Shown: positions 57,647-64,000 of the stretch, in pieces
Position numbering within the stretch: position 1 is the stretch's first letter
How the letters are laid out: each line of letters begins with the position of its first letter
DNA from: Halobaculum magnesiiphilum
GTDB taxonomy: Archaea; Halobacteriota; Halobacteria; Halobacteriales; Haloferacaceae
Direction: 5' to 3'
NCBI RefSeq assembly: GCF_019823105.1
Contig: NZ_CP081958.1
Location: 2,170,001-2,234,000 of the forward strand
DNA length: 64,000 bases
Notes under the pieces: generated by a model
Database searches by the model: none
What the model was told of the DNA's origin: nothing
The model's input: only the letters and a program-made list of their open reading frames with translations
Made by a program: the position numbers and the translations under genes

Positions 57647-58930
57647 CTACCGCTCCAAGTGCCACGCGGCCCCGAGCGCCTCGACGATCGGGTCGGGGTC
57701 GGACACATGGGCGACCGACAGCGACCGGTTCGCGTTCGCGTCGTCGTCGTTCACCTCCTCGGGGTCGGGCACCGTCAGCCCGACGTCGGGTCCGGCGTCG
57801 TCGTCGCCGCCGATATCGAGCGTCCGGGTGTCGAACACGCGGTCGACCGGGTCGCGGGCGACGCTCGCGTCGGTGACGGCGGTCCCCTCGATGCGCGCCT
57901 GCGGCTCGTCGAGCAGGCGGTCGTACACCACGAGCACGCCGTCGTAGGCGCGGTACTCGACGCTCCCGTAGGCGAGATAGCGCCCGAGCGCCCGGACGCC
58001 GACGAACGCCACAAGCGCGAGCGCGGGCCAGACCGCAAGCGACCACGCCCCCAGACCCACGAAGAGGATCACGATCCCCCACACTACGAGCACGGCGCTC
58101 GACAGCGAGTACGTCAGCCCCCGGACCGCGGCGTCGACGACGGCGACGCGGCGGGCCGGCCGGACCGTGACGACCGGGTCGCCGTCGGGCACCGCGACCG
58201 GCTCCGGATCGATCTCGGTCTCTGCGCTCCCGTAGAACCGGTAGAACCACCCGCGCCGGTCGGGGTCGCGCTCGATCTGCAGCGTCCGGAGATCGAACGC
58301 GAGCTTTCCGGCGACGACGAGCCCGAGCACGGCGTCGCCGGCGACGCCAGACCCCGCCAGCCCCCCGGCGACGAACACGAGCCCTCCGACGGCGAACAGG
58401 TGCATGAACGGGACCAACAGCACCGACCGCGGGGAGTGATCGCGGAACCCCCCGCCGCGGAAGTAGTCCGCCCACGTCTCGTATCCGCGGCCGGCGACCA
58501 CGGCCAGCCCGCCGAGCAGCAGTTGCTCGGCCACGGCGTCGGTGATCGTCGGGTCCGGCAGCGCGAACACCGTGAACGCGACGACCGTCTCCAGGGGAGC
58601 GAGGAAACACGCGACCACGAGCAGCGTCGGGAGGTTCCGGAGGTACACCGGCGGGATCGGGTCGGGGAGGGTGATCTCCCCGCGCTTCGTCTGGAACGGC
58701 CCGAACAGCCGCGAGTCGTCGTCGATCGCGTTGTTCGGGCGCTTCGCGGCGAAGGGGACCTTCGGGACCGCCCACCAGACGCCGGCGATCACGTCGACGA
58801 CGAACACCCCCAGCAGGACCGTCGTCGACCACCCGAACGCGAGGACGCCGACCGGGGCGACGAGGTTCGACGCGAGCACCGCGAGGGGACCGGACCGAAG
58901 CGCGGGCGGGGCGGGGAGGGCCGATCGCAC
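57647..58930 (-). CDS. Polytopic membrane protein with C-terminal PH-like domain (DUF6498-like)
   Basis: A 427-residue membrane protein. An N-terminal six-helix part (about 15-210) contains the block VVDVIAGVWWAVPKVPFAAK and PPVYLRNLPTLLVV that I associate with DUF6498. It is followed by a cytoplasmic stretch (IERDPDRRGWFYRFYG), two more helices (about 265-310) and a C-terminal PH-like domain (RYLAYGSVEYRAYDGVLVVY). The tail is acidic and disordered. The start is GTG at 58930. The role is unknown. Confidence 0.75.
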   Translation of the reverse strand: MRSALPAPPALRSGPLAVLASNLVAPVGVLAFGWSTTVLLGVFVVDVIAGVWWAVPKVPFAAKRPNNAIDDDSRLFGPFQTKRGEITLPDPIPPVYLRNLPTLLVVACFLAPLETVVAFTVFALPDPTITDAVAEQLLLGGLAVVAGRGYETWADYFRGGGFRDHSPRSVLLVPFMHLFAVGGLVFVAGGLAGSGVAGDAVLGLVVAGKLAFDLRTLQIERDPDRRGWFYRFYGSAETEIDPEPVAVPDGDPVVTVRPARRVAVVDAAVRGLTYSLSSAVLVVWGIVILFVGLGAWSLAVWPALALVAFVGVRALGRYLAYGSVEYRAYDGVLVVYDRLLDEPQARIEGTAVTDASVARDPVDRVFDTRTLDIGGDDDAGPDVGLTVPDPEEVNDDDANANRSLSVAHVSDPDPIVEALGAAWHLER

Positions 58931-59058
58931 ACACGCCCGTCACCGCGGATCGGGAAACGCGCTATGGTTCGCCTCGACGCCGGGAGAAGGCGGAGACTGG
59001 CGGACGAGCGGGACGGGACGGGAAGAGCGAGCGGACGGGGGAGAGCGCCCCGGCGACG

Positions 59059-59292
59059 CTACTCCTTGGGGAGCCGTGCGACGAACTCGCCGGGGCCGCG
59101 CTGTTCGACCTCGTAGCCGTCGGCGTCGAAGTCGTCGACCTCGGCGTCGAACTCGTAGAACAGCGGCTGCGGGTCGTGGTCGTTGATCAGCTCCAGCGAC
59201 TCGCCGGCGTCGAGCTCGGCGAACGCGTCGTGGATGGTCGGATGGCGCTTCGCCGGCGGGATGTCTCGGATGTCGATCGTTTCGGCAGGCAT
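59059..59292 (-). CDS. DUF2249-family protein 1
   Basis: A 77-residue single-domain protein of the DUF2249/TusA-like fold: IDIRDIPPAKRHPTIHDAFA, then LELINDHDPQPLFYEFDAEV and a closing YEVEQRGPGEFVARLPKE. The HxxI and INDHDP motifs are typical. In haloarchaea such genes often lie near nitrite/nitric-oxide metabolism or hemerythrin-like genes, but none is here. A second paralogue lies 70 bp upstream on the same strand, suggesting an operon. Confidence 0.88.
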   Translation of the reverse strand: MPAETIDIRDIPPAKRHPTIHDAFAELDAGESLELINDHDPQPLFYEFDAEVDDFDADGYEVEQRGPGEFVARLPKE

Positions 59293-59362
59293 GCGATCGT
59301 CCCTGGGGCCGCAAGCGGGGTAGCCCTCGCCCCGAACGTCTTCGGACCCGCCCCGGGATCGG

Positions 59363-59638
59363 TCACGCGTGCTCGACGGCGACGTGCCACTCGTCCTCGC
59401 TCACGTGCGTGGTCCGGTGGGTGAACCCCCGCCGGTCGAGTTCCGCATACAGCGGCTCGGGCTCGAATCCGTTCACGATCACCAGCGTCTCGTCGCGTCC
59501 CAGGTCCGCCAGCGCGTCCACGATCGGGTCGAACGGCGGCTCGTCGATCTCACGGACGTCGAGGACGTGGGTGTCATCGTCGGACGCCCCGTGTGCGTCC
59601 TCCTCGGTCGGATCGGAGGCGTCTCGCGTGCGTGTCAT
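59363..59638 (-). CDS. DUF2249-family protein 2
   Basis: A 91-residue paralogue of the next gene. An acidic head (MTRTRDASDPTEEDAHGASD) precedes LDVREIDEPPFDPIVDALAD, LVIVNGFEPEPLYAELDRRG and a C-terminal EDEWHVAVEHA. NGFEPEPLY aligns with NDHDPQPLF of the neighbour. It is first in the likely two-gene operon. The ATG at 59638 is the only good start. Function unknown; the family may bind small ligands or participate in redox metabolism. Confidence 0.85.
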   Translation of the reverse strand: MTRTRDASDPTEEDAHGASDDDTHVLDVREIDEPPFDPIVDALADLGRDETLVIVNGFEPEPLYAELDRRGFTHRTTHVSEDEWHVAVEHA

Positions 59639-59703
59639 ACCCCCGACTTCGGTCGGGAGAACGGTGGGCGTTCGCCCGATGATGTTCGTATCGAGGCGGC
59701 CGG

Positions 59704-60021
59704 TCACTCGTGTCGTCGCTTCCGACGCTCCAGATACGCGAGTGCGCCGAGGACGTTCACGACCGGCATCGCCGCGGCGTGGACCCAGATCCCGTCGGGC
59801 GGGTCGGGGAGCCGGCGCATGTCGAGATATATCAGGAGCGGGATCGCCAACTCGACCGCGAGGAAGGCAAGGAGCGCCAACCTGAGCGGCCGCGACGCGG
59901 ACGCGAGGAACGAGCCGTCGCCGAACAGGCCGGCGGCCACGAGCACGAACAGCGCCGCGACGCCTGCCAGTTCCGCCAGCGTCCACCCCCACAGCGCCCG
60001 TGCCGTCTCGTCGGAGACCAT
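59704..60021 (-). CDS. Small three-helix membrane protein
   Basis: A 105-residue hydrophobic protein with helices at about 8-32 (LWGWTLAELAGVAALFVLVA), 42-65 (PLRLALLAFLAVELAIPLLI) and 78-98 (VHAAAMPVVNVLGALAYLE), and a basic Arg/Lys tail. The loop LDMRRLPDPPDGIWVH between helices 2 and 3 is the most distinctive part. No named family recognised. The start is ATG at 60021 (MVSDETARALW). It is divergent from the Sir2 gene. Confidence 0.65.
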   Translation of the reverse strand: MVSDETARALWGWTLAELAGVAALFVLVAAGLFGDGSFLASASRPLRLALLAFLAVELAIPLLIYLDMRRLPDPPDGIWVHAAAMPVVNVLGALAYLERRKRRHE

Positions 60022-60188
60022 GGAACGACCTGTCGATCCACTCCACGGGGACAAATCCCTGCCGACGGTTCCGGGCGGGTACGCGAGTGGAACCCGGGAC
60101 GGTCGGGACGGCGTTCTGCCCGGCGTCCGGTTTTCGCTCCCGCGGTCCGAGGATACCGTCTTTACCTCCCGCGACCCGAGGATCCCGT

Positions 60189-60977
60189 ATGGACGACGTG
60201 GACGAAGCCGCGCTCGCGGAGCTCGCGTCGGCGCTGGCGGACGCGGAGACGGCGGTCGCGCTGACGGGCGCGGGGATCTCCGCGCCCTCGGGCGTGCCCA
60301 CCTTCCGCGGCGAGGACGGCGTCTGGGGCGACGAGTTCGACCCCGAAGACTTCCGTATCGGTCGCCTTCGCCGTGATCCCGCGGGGTTCTGGCGGGACCG
60401 CGTCGACCTCCACGACCGGCTCTTCCCGGACGGTGTCGAGCCCAACTCGGCGCACGAGGCGCTGGCGTCGCTGGAGGCCGCCGGCCGGCTCGACGCGGTC
60501 GTCACGCAGAACACCGACGGGTTCCACGCGGCCGCCGGGTCGGAGACGGTCCTCGAACTCCACGGCAACGCCGCGCGGGTCGCCTGCGTCGACTGCGGGG
60601 CGACGCGGCCCGCCGAGCCCGTTCACGAGCGGGTCCGGACGGCGGTCGAGGCCGGCGACGACGAGGCCCTCCCGCCGACGTGCCCGGACTGCGGCGGCCC
60701 GCTGAAACCGGACGTGGTGCTGTTCGGCGAGTCGCTCCCCCGCAGCACGTTTCAGCGGGCACGGGCGTTCGCGGCCGACAGCGACGTCTTCCTCGCGATC
60801 GGGTCGTCCCTGGAGGTCGAGCCGGCCGCATCGCTCCCGAGGCGGGCCGCCGCGGGCGGGACGCTGGCGATCGTCAACCTCGCGTCGACGCGGGCCGACG
60901 GACGGGCGGACATCCGCTTGCGTGCCGACGTGACGGACGTGTTGCCCGCGCTCGCGGCGCGGCTGGACGCCGATTGA
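60189..60977 (+). CDS. NAD-dependent protein deacetylase/deacylase (Sir2 family)
   Basis: A 262-residue sirtuin removing acyl groups from lysines using NAD. The NAD motif TGAGISAPSGVPTFRG lies at residues 26-41, QNTDGFHAAAGS near 103, the catalytic His125 in LELHGNAARVACVDCG, and a zinc module of two CxxC pairs (CVDC and CPDC). VLFGESLP and IGSSLEVEPA complete the NAD site. The motifs are complete, so the enzyme should be active. In archaea targets include the chromatin protein Alba in some lineages, but haloarchaeal targets are unclear. Confidence 0.95.
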   Translation: MDDVDEAALAELASALADAETAVALTGAGISAPSGVPTFRGEDGVWGDEFDPEDFRIGRLRRDPAGFWRDRVDLHDRLFPDGVEPNSAHEALASLEAAGRLDAVVTQNTDGFHAAAGSETVLELHGNAARVACVDCGATRPAEPVHERVRTAVEAGDDEALPPTCPDCGGPLKPDVVLFGESLPRSTFQRARAFAADSDVFLAIGSSLEVEPAASLPRRAAAGGTLAIVNLASTRADGRADIRLRADVTDVLPALAARLDAD

Positions 60978-61026
60978 GAGCGAGGAGGCGATCGAGTGGG
61001 GCGCCAGTGACACGGTCGCCGTTCGG

Positions 61027-61557
61027 TCACCACGTCCCCAGGACGACCGTCAGTTCCGAAGATCCCTCGGGCTCGGTCACCCGCACGTCGAACCCGACCG
61101 CGAGGAGGGTCGCCTCGCCGGCGCGCTCCTGGACGACGACGCCGTCGATCGCCTCACAGTCGCCGAACGCGCGGTTGGGACCTCGCGGGCAGTTCGCACC
61201 CGTCCACGTCGACGCCGCGGTCGCGTTTCGCGTCACGTCCACGGCGACCGTCTCCGAGAGCCGGGCGGTCTCGATCCCGCGCACGTCGGTCGCGATCGCC
61301 GCGTCGAACGCCGCGACCGTCCGCTCGCGTTCGCTCCACGGGGTGCGGTCGACCGCGGTCGAGGCGTTGGTCGCCGCCCGATCGAGCGCGCGCAGCGCGT
61401 CCTCGCCCGGGGTGTCGCGTTCGGCGGTCGCGGCCACGTCGGGGTGAGCGCCCAGCGTGAGATACGCCAGCGCCATCGGCACCAGCGCCGCCGCTGCGAC
61501 GGCCGCCGCCAGCAGCACCAACTGCGCGCGGTCGCGGTCCCCGTCGCCGCCGTTCAT
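61027..61557 (-). CDS. Minor-pilin-like secreted protein (last of the cascade)
   Basis: A 176-residue protein with a single N-terminal transmembrane helix (about 11-36, LVLLAAAVAAAALVPMALAY) preceded by DRDRAQ, as in the small pilus-locus proteins of haloarchaea (DUF7261-like by memory). The extracellular part has two cysteines (NCPRGPNRAFGDC) and NxT/S sequons. The ATG overlaps the stop of the upstream gene (ATGA). It is probably a minor pseudopilin or pilus-accessory component. Confidence 0.75.
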   Translation of the reverse strand: MNGGDGDRDRAQLVLLAAAVAAAALVPMALAYLTLGAHPDVAATAERDTPGEDALRALDRAATNASTAVDRTPWSERERTVAAFDAAIATDVRGIETARLSETVAVDVTRNATAASTWTGANCPRGPNRAFGDCEAIDGVVVQERAGEATLLAVGFDVRVTEPEGSSELTVVLGTW

Positions 61558-61970
61558 ACGTACCACACCCACAGCACCACCTCCCCGCCGGCCGTCGTGA
61601 TCGACGCGCGACCGGTCGCTACCCCGTTCGGGCGCTCGAAGCCCACCGCGCCGTGGGGCGTCTCCACGCGAAACAGGAGGTTGTCGCCGAGGATGCGACG
61701 CACCCGCTCGCGCAACGCCCCCCGCTCGCGCTCGAACGCCGCCGGCGACCGGCTCACCTCGTCGAGTCGCGTGCCGCCGGCGTGTCGTGGCGGCTCCTCC
61801 GCGAGCACGGTGCCGGCGTCGTCGGCGTACGCGTCGAGTTGCGCCTCCGCGGTCCCCGGCTCGGGCAGCGCCAGCCCGAACGAGGCCGCGACCGCCAGCA
61901 GGAACGCGACGCCGACGGCGGCCTCGAGGATCGGGAGCGAGAGCTGGGCGCGATCCGTCCCATCAGGCAT
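61554..61970 (-). CDS. Minor-pilin-like protein
   Basis: A 138-residue protein with the pattern DRAQLSLPILEAAVGVAFLL, one N-terminal transmembrane helix (about 12-35) and a soluble outer domain ending GGEVVLWVWYV. It resembles the haloarchaeal pilus-operon family I recall as DUF7262. It overlaps both neighbours (ATGA downstream, 8 bp upstream), so translation is coupled. No cysteines; secretion by a prepilin-type or signal-anchor route is inferred. Confidence 0.72.
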   Translation of the reverse strand: MPDGTDRAQLSLPILEAAVGVAFLLAVAASFGLALPEPGTAEAQLDAYADDAGTVLAEEPPRHAGGTRLDEVSRSPAAFERERGALRERVRRILGDNLLFRVETPHGAVGFERPNGVATGRASITTAGGEVVLWVWYV

Positions 61971-62649
61971 CGACCGTCACCTCCAGCGTCGCCTTGCGGG
62001 TGCGCTCCGGGGTCGATATCACCCCGACGGTCCCGGTCGCGTTCGCGTCGAACGAGAGCGTGAGCGTCTCCGCCCGGCTGACCGGAACCGTCTCCGTGCC
62101 GCGGAGCCCGCCCGGACGGTGGAGGACGATCCGGCCGTTCGCGCGGACCGTTTCCACGTCCGCCTCGTCGAACGCGAGCCGGACGCGGTCGGTCCGGCGC
62201 GGGAGCGTCACTGCCCCCGCGGCGTCGACCTCGCGGGCGCGTTCCTCGGTCGCCGAGACGAGGACGATCCGACGGAAGGAGACGCCGTCGGTCGGATCGC
62301 CCCGCCGGACCACCGCCCGACCGTCGACCCGAACGACGAACGCGGCATCCGTCAGCGGCGGCGCGAGCGCGGCCAGTTCCTCGGGAGCGAGCGAATCGAG
62401 CGCGCTGGCGTTCAGGACGTTCTCCCGCCGCGTCGCTGGCGAGTCGGCGGCCGTCAAGCGTTCGGCCACCGCGACGGCCGCGCGGCGCTCGCCCGGCTGG
62501 CGGTCGGCGCCGGCGAGGGCTCCCTCGGCGAGCCCGAGCGTCACGCCGATCGTCGCCGTGAGGACGATCAACGCCGCGACGAGCGCCGCGAGGTTCGCCT
62601 GCCCGCGGCGGTGCGTTCGGTCGCCTCCCGTCCCCTTCTGCCGGGTCAT
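61963..62649 (-). CDS. Minor-pilin-like protein
   Basis: A 228-residue protein beginning MTRQKGTGGDRTHRRGQANL, then a transmembrane helix (about 18-43, AALVAALIVLTATIGVTLGL) and a beta-rich outer domain with repeated RV/VR strands. It resembles DUF7263-type pilus-locus proteins. ATG at 62649 overlaps the stop of the upstream gene (ATGA) and is preferred over a longer Arg-rich start. Role: probable pseudopilin or tip component. Confidence 0.75.
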   Translation of the reverse strand: MTRQKGTGGDRTHRRGQANLAALVAALIVLTATIGVTLGLAEGALAGADRQPGERRAAVAVAERLTAADSPATRRENVLNASALDSLAPEELAALAPPLTDAAFVVRVDGRAVVRRGDPTDGVSFRRIVLVSATEERAREVDAAGAVTLPRRTDRVRLAFDEADVETVRANGRIVLHRPGGLRGTETVPVSRAETLTLSFDANATGTVGVISTPERTRKATLEVTVDA

Positions 62650-63134
62650 CGACTCACCAACTCGATCGAAAGCCGTCCGTCCCCGCCGGCGACCGTGACC
62701 ACCGTCTCCGCTCCGCTTCGCCACGCCCCGCTCACGGACGCGACGCGGTCCGGGAGCGCGAGCCGCAGCGATCCGCCGACCGACGGGTTCGGGTGGTCGA
62801 GCCGGACGGCCCCGTCGGCGGCGACGATCCGGTACCCCGTGCCGCGGATCGTCGCCGGGATGTCGACGCGGCGTTCGACCCGAACCGACGATGCGCGGGG
62901 CGGGACGGCGATTTCGATCTCCGTCGCGGCGCCGGCGAGCGCCCGGTCGGCCACGCGGTCGGCCGCGGCGTCGCGGTAATCCGGAACCGCACCGCCGAAC
63001 AGCGCCGTCGACAGACCGCCGACGAACAGCACGACGAGCCCGATCTCCAGGGTCTTCGAGACGACCGGCGTCACCGCGCGTTCGCGACGGCCGTCGGACC
63101 GGGCGGACGCGTCGATCGGGCGGCGTCCGGTCAT
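62646..63134 (-). CDS. Minor-pilin-like protein
   Basis: A 162-residue protein with the signature RRERAVTPVVSKTLEIGLVV, one transmembrane helix (about 26-48) and an outer domain of beta strands (IEIAVPPRASSVRVERRVDI) ending LSIELVSR. RAVTPVVSK is typical of haloarchaeal pilus-operon proteins (DUF7266-like by memory). It overlaps its upstream and downstream neighbours by 4 bp each. A structural or assembly role in a type IV pilus is inferred from the arrangement. Confidence 0.78.
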   Translation of the reverse strand: MTGRRPIDASARSDGRRERAVTPVVSKTLEIGLVVLFVGGLSTALFGGAVPDYRDAAADRVADRALAGAATEIEIAVPPRASSVRVERRVDIPATIRGTGYRIVAADGAVRLDHPNPSVGGSLRLALPDRVASVSGAWRSGAETVVTVAGGDGRLSIELVSR

Positions 63135-63907
63135 CGTCCCGCCTCCGCGTCGAGGCTGTGCACTACGAGGTACAGCTCACGGGAGCCGGGTAACCGCGCG
63201 ACGACGCTGTCGACGCCGTCGCCGTCGAGGTCGCGAACGGTCGTGACTGCGCCGCGTTCCTCGAAGAACGACCGCCACGGGCGGGGCGTCGCGGTCTCGA
63301 CGGCGATCCGCCACTCGCCGTCGCCGTAGGCGCTGCGGTCGTGGCGCACGCGCGTCGACAGGGGAACCCGCCCGCCGCCGGCGTACGAGAAGCGCGCGTC
63401 GCCGAGGTCGGCGACGCCGACGACCGTCGTTCCGGCCGAAGTCGCAAGCGGCGGGTCGGCGTCCATGACGGCGTTGCCCGGCGGCCCCCGGACGACCGCG
63501 CCGCCGACGAACGCGACGCGGTGGCCGTGGCTCGACCAGACGACGCCGCCGGCCTCCACGCGTCGGACCTCGCCGCTCTCGTTCAGGATCCGGACCGTCC
63601 GGTTCACGGTGTGCAGGCGGCCGTCGCTGTAGGAGACCGTGCCGCGGTGGTGACCGGTGACCTCGACGGGCGCGAGCGCGGCGTCCAGATCCGCCGACAC
63701 CCGGCCGGCGTCGACGCCCGCGGTGTTCGACTCCACGACGGTTCCGACGGTCGCCGTGAGGCCGGCCATCGAGACCGCCGTGATGCCGAGCAGCAGCGCG
63801 ATGCCGATGACGTGTGACTGGGCGCGGCGGTCGTGCTCGGCGTCGCGGCCGTCGCGTCCGTCGGCGCCGACGGACTCGTCGTCGCCGTCGCGGTTGCGAG
63901 GGATCAC
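63131..63907 (-). CDS. Type IV pilin-like protein (DUF7289-like)
   Basis: A 258-residue pilin-like protein. RRAQSHVIGIALLLGITAVS, with the AQSHVIGI motif of haloarchaeal pilus-locus proteins, starts a transmembrane helix near residue 30. The outer domain is beta-rich and includes VVWSSHGHRVAFVGGAVVRG and GGGRVPLSTRVRHDRSAYGD. The GTG start at 63907 overlaps the preceding stop (GTGA) and is chosen over a longer frame. It is the largest member of the cascade and perhaps the major subunit. Confidence 0.78.
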   Translation of the reverse strand: MIPRNRDGDDESVGADGRDGRDAEHDRRAQSHVIGIALLLGITAVSMAGLTATVGTVVESNTAGVDAGRVSADLDAALAPVEVTGHHRGTVSYSDGRLHTVNRTVRILNESGEVRRVEAGGVVWSSHGHRVAFVGGAVVRGPPGNAVMDADPPLATSAGTTVVGVADLGDARFSYAGGGRVPLSTRVRHDRSAYGDGEWRIAVETATPRPWRSFFEERGAVTTVRDLDGDGVDSVVARLPGSRELYLVVHSLDAEAGR

Positions 63908-64000
63908 AGCAACCCCGCGACCGCGAAGACGGCGTAACACACGACCACGAGCGAACCGGAGTGGAGGAGCATCGCGTAGCCGCCGCGGCCGGCGGCGCCG
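63904..64000 (-). CDS. Membrane protein, C-terminal end only
   Basis: Only about 31 codons are in the window, ending YAMLLHSGSLVVVCYAVFAV and AGLL before TGA, which overlaps the next start. The fragment is one hydrophobic helix. Its position at the head of the minor-pilin cascade suggests a pilus-assembly membrane protein (PilC/TadC-type) or another accessory protein, but the fragment is too short to assign. Confidence 0.5.
   Translation of the reverse strand, partial: GAAGRGGYAMLLHSGSLVVVCYAVFAVAGLL

Noticed and set aside
55506..58943. Very long open frame on the minus strand spanning the TetR and CoA-transferase region
   Set aside because: Arg/Pro/Gly-rich translation without motifs, overlapping several well-supported genes; long antisense frames arise from GC-rich codon structure.
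1..64000. tRNA, rRNA or riboswitch genes
   Set aside because: None with convincing stems or conserved loops was seen by eye; a covariance-model search (tRNAscan, Rfam) would be needed to exclude small RNAs.

Overview
The window is haloarchaeal chromosome (class Halobacteria). The evidence is very high GC with G/C-dominated third codon positions, acidic Asp/Glu-rich proteins, archaeal information-processing genes (RNA polymerase subunit P, L37Ae, prefoldin beta, KEOPS Pcc1, Pth2, TruD), the archaeal lipid enzyme GGGP synthase, the archaeal CoA pair pantoate kinase and phosphopantothenate synthetase, an archaellin, and TATA boxes about 25-30 nt upstream of start codons (leaderless promoters). 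The genus cannot be fixed from the sequence. No rRNA, tRNA, CRISPR array, transposase or integrase was seen.

Layout. 1-1.7 kb: metal (Zn/Mn) ABC importer, ATPase plus His-rich TAT lipoprotein, behind a palindromic operator. 1.8-10.7 kb: peptidases, a creatininase-like enzyme, a serine hydrolase and topoisomerase I. 10.7-16.1 kb: small and membrane proteins, a frameshifted small gene, GGGP synthase, a sensor histidine kinase, aspartyl-tRNA synthetase and a decayed copy of the last aspS codons. 16.3-20.5 kb: a surface trio (duplicated-domain surface protein, subtilisin-like protein lacking its Asp, membrane-anchored HTH protein). 20.5-26.5 kb: cupin, CoA genes, Nudix, a molybdopterin oxidoreductase, SDR. 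26.6-27.3 kb: AbrB/PIN toxin-antitoxin pair. 27.3-37.8 kb: aminotransferase, a lone archaellin, small zinc proteins, a GST-like enzyme, a dcd-ThiN regulator-methyltransferase operon, pth2-truD, and a truncated bacterio-opsin-activator-like protein. 38-39.5 kb: the L37Ae-rpoP-pcc1-prefoldin-DUF3194 cluster, with an L37Ae that has no zinc cysteines. 39.6-49 kb: sulfatase-like protein, MinD-like ATPase operon, MFS transporter, SDR, regulators and microproteins.

49.1-57.5 kb is the most coherent accessory region. It holds DoxX and BNR-repeat proteins, a TatD-type hydrolase, an FAH-family hydrolase, an AtzA/TrzN-like amidohydrolase, a TetR regulator and a class III CoA-transferase. Three promoter regions in it share the palindrome TTACC-N4-GGTAA (two perfect, one imperfect), which suggests one TetR-controlled catabolic regulon. 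A strikingly AT-rich lipoprotein gene sits in the middle, probably a later arrival.

57.6-64 kb: a PH-like membrane protein, two DUF2249 proteins, a Sir2 deacetylase and, running off the end, a translationally coupled cascade of minor-pilin-like proteins.
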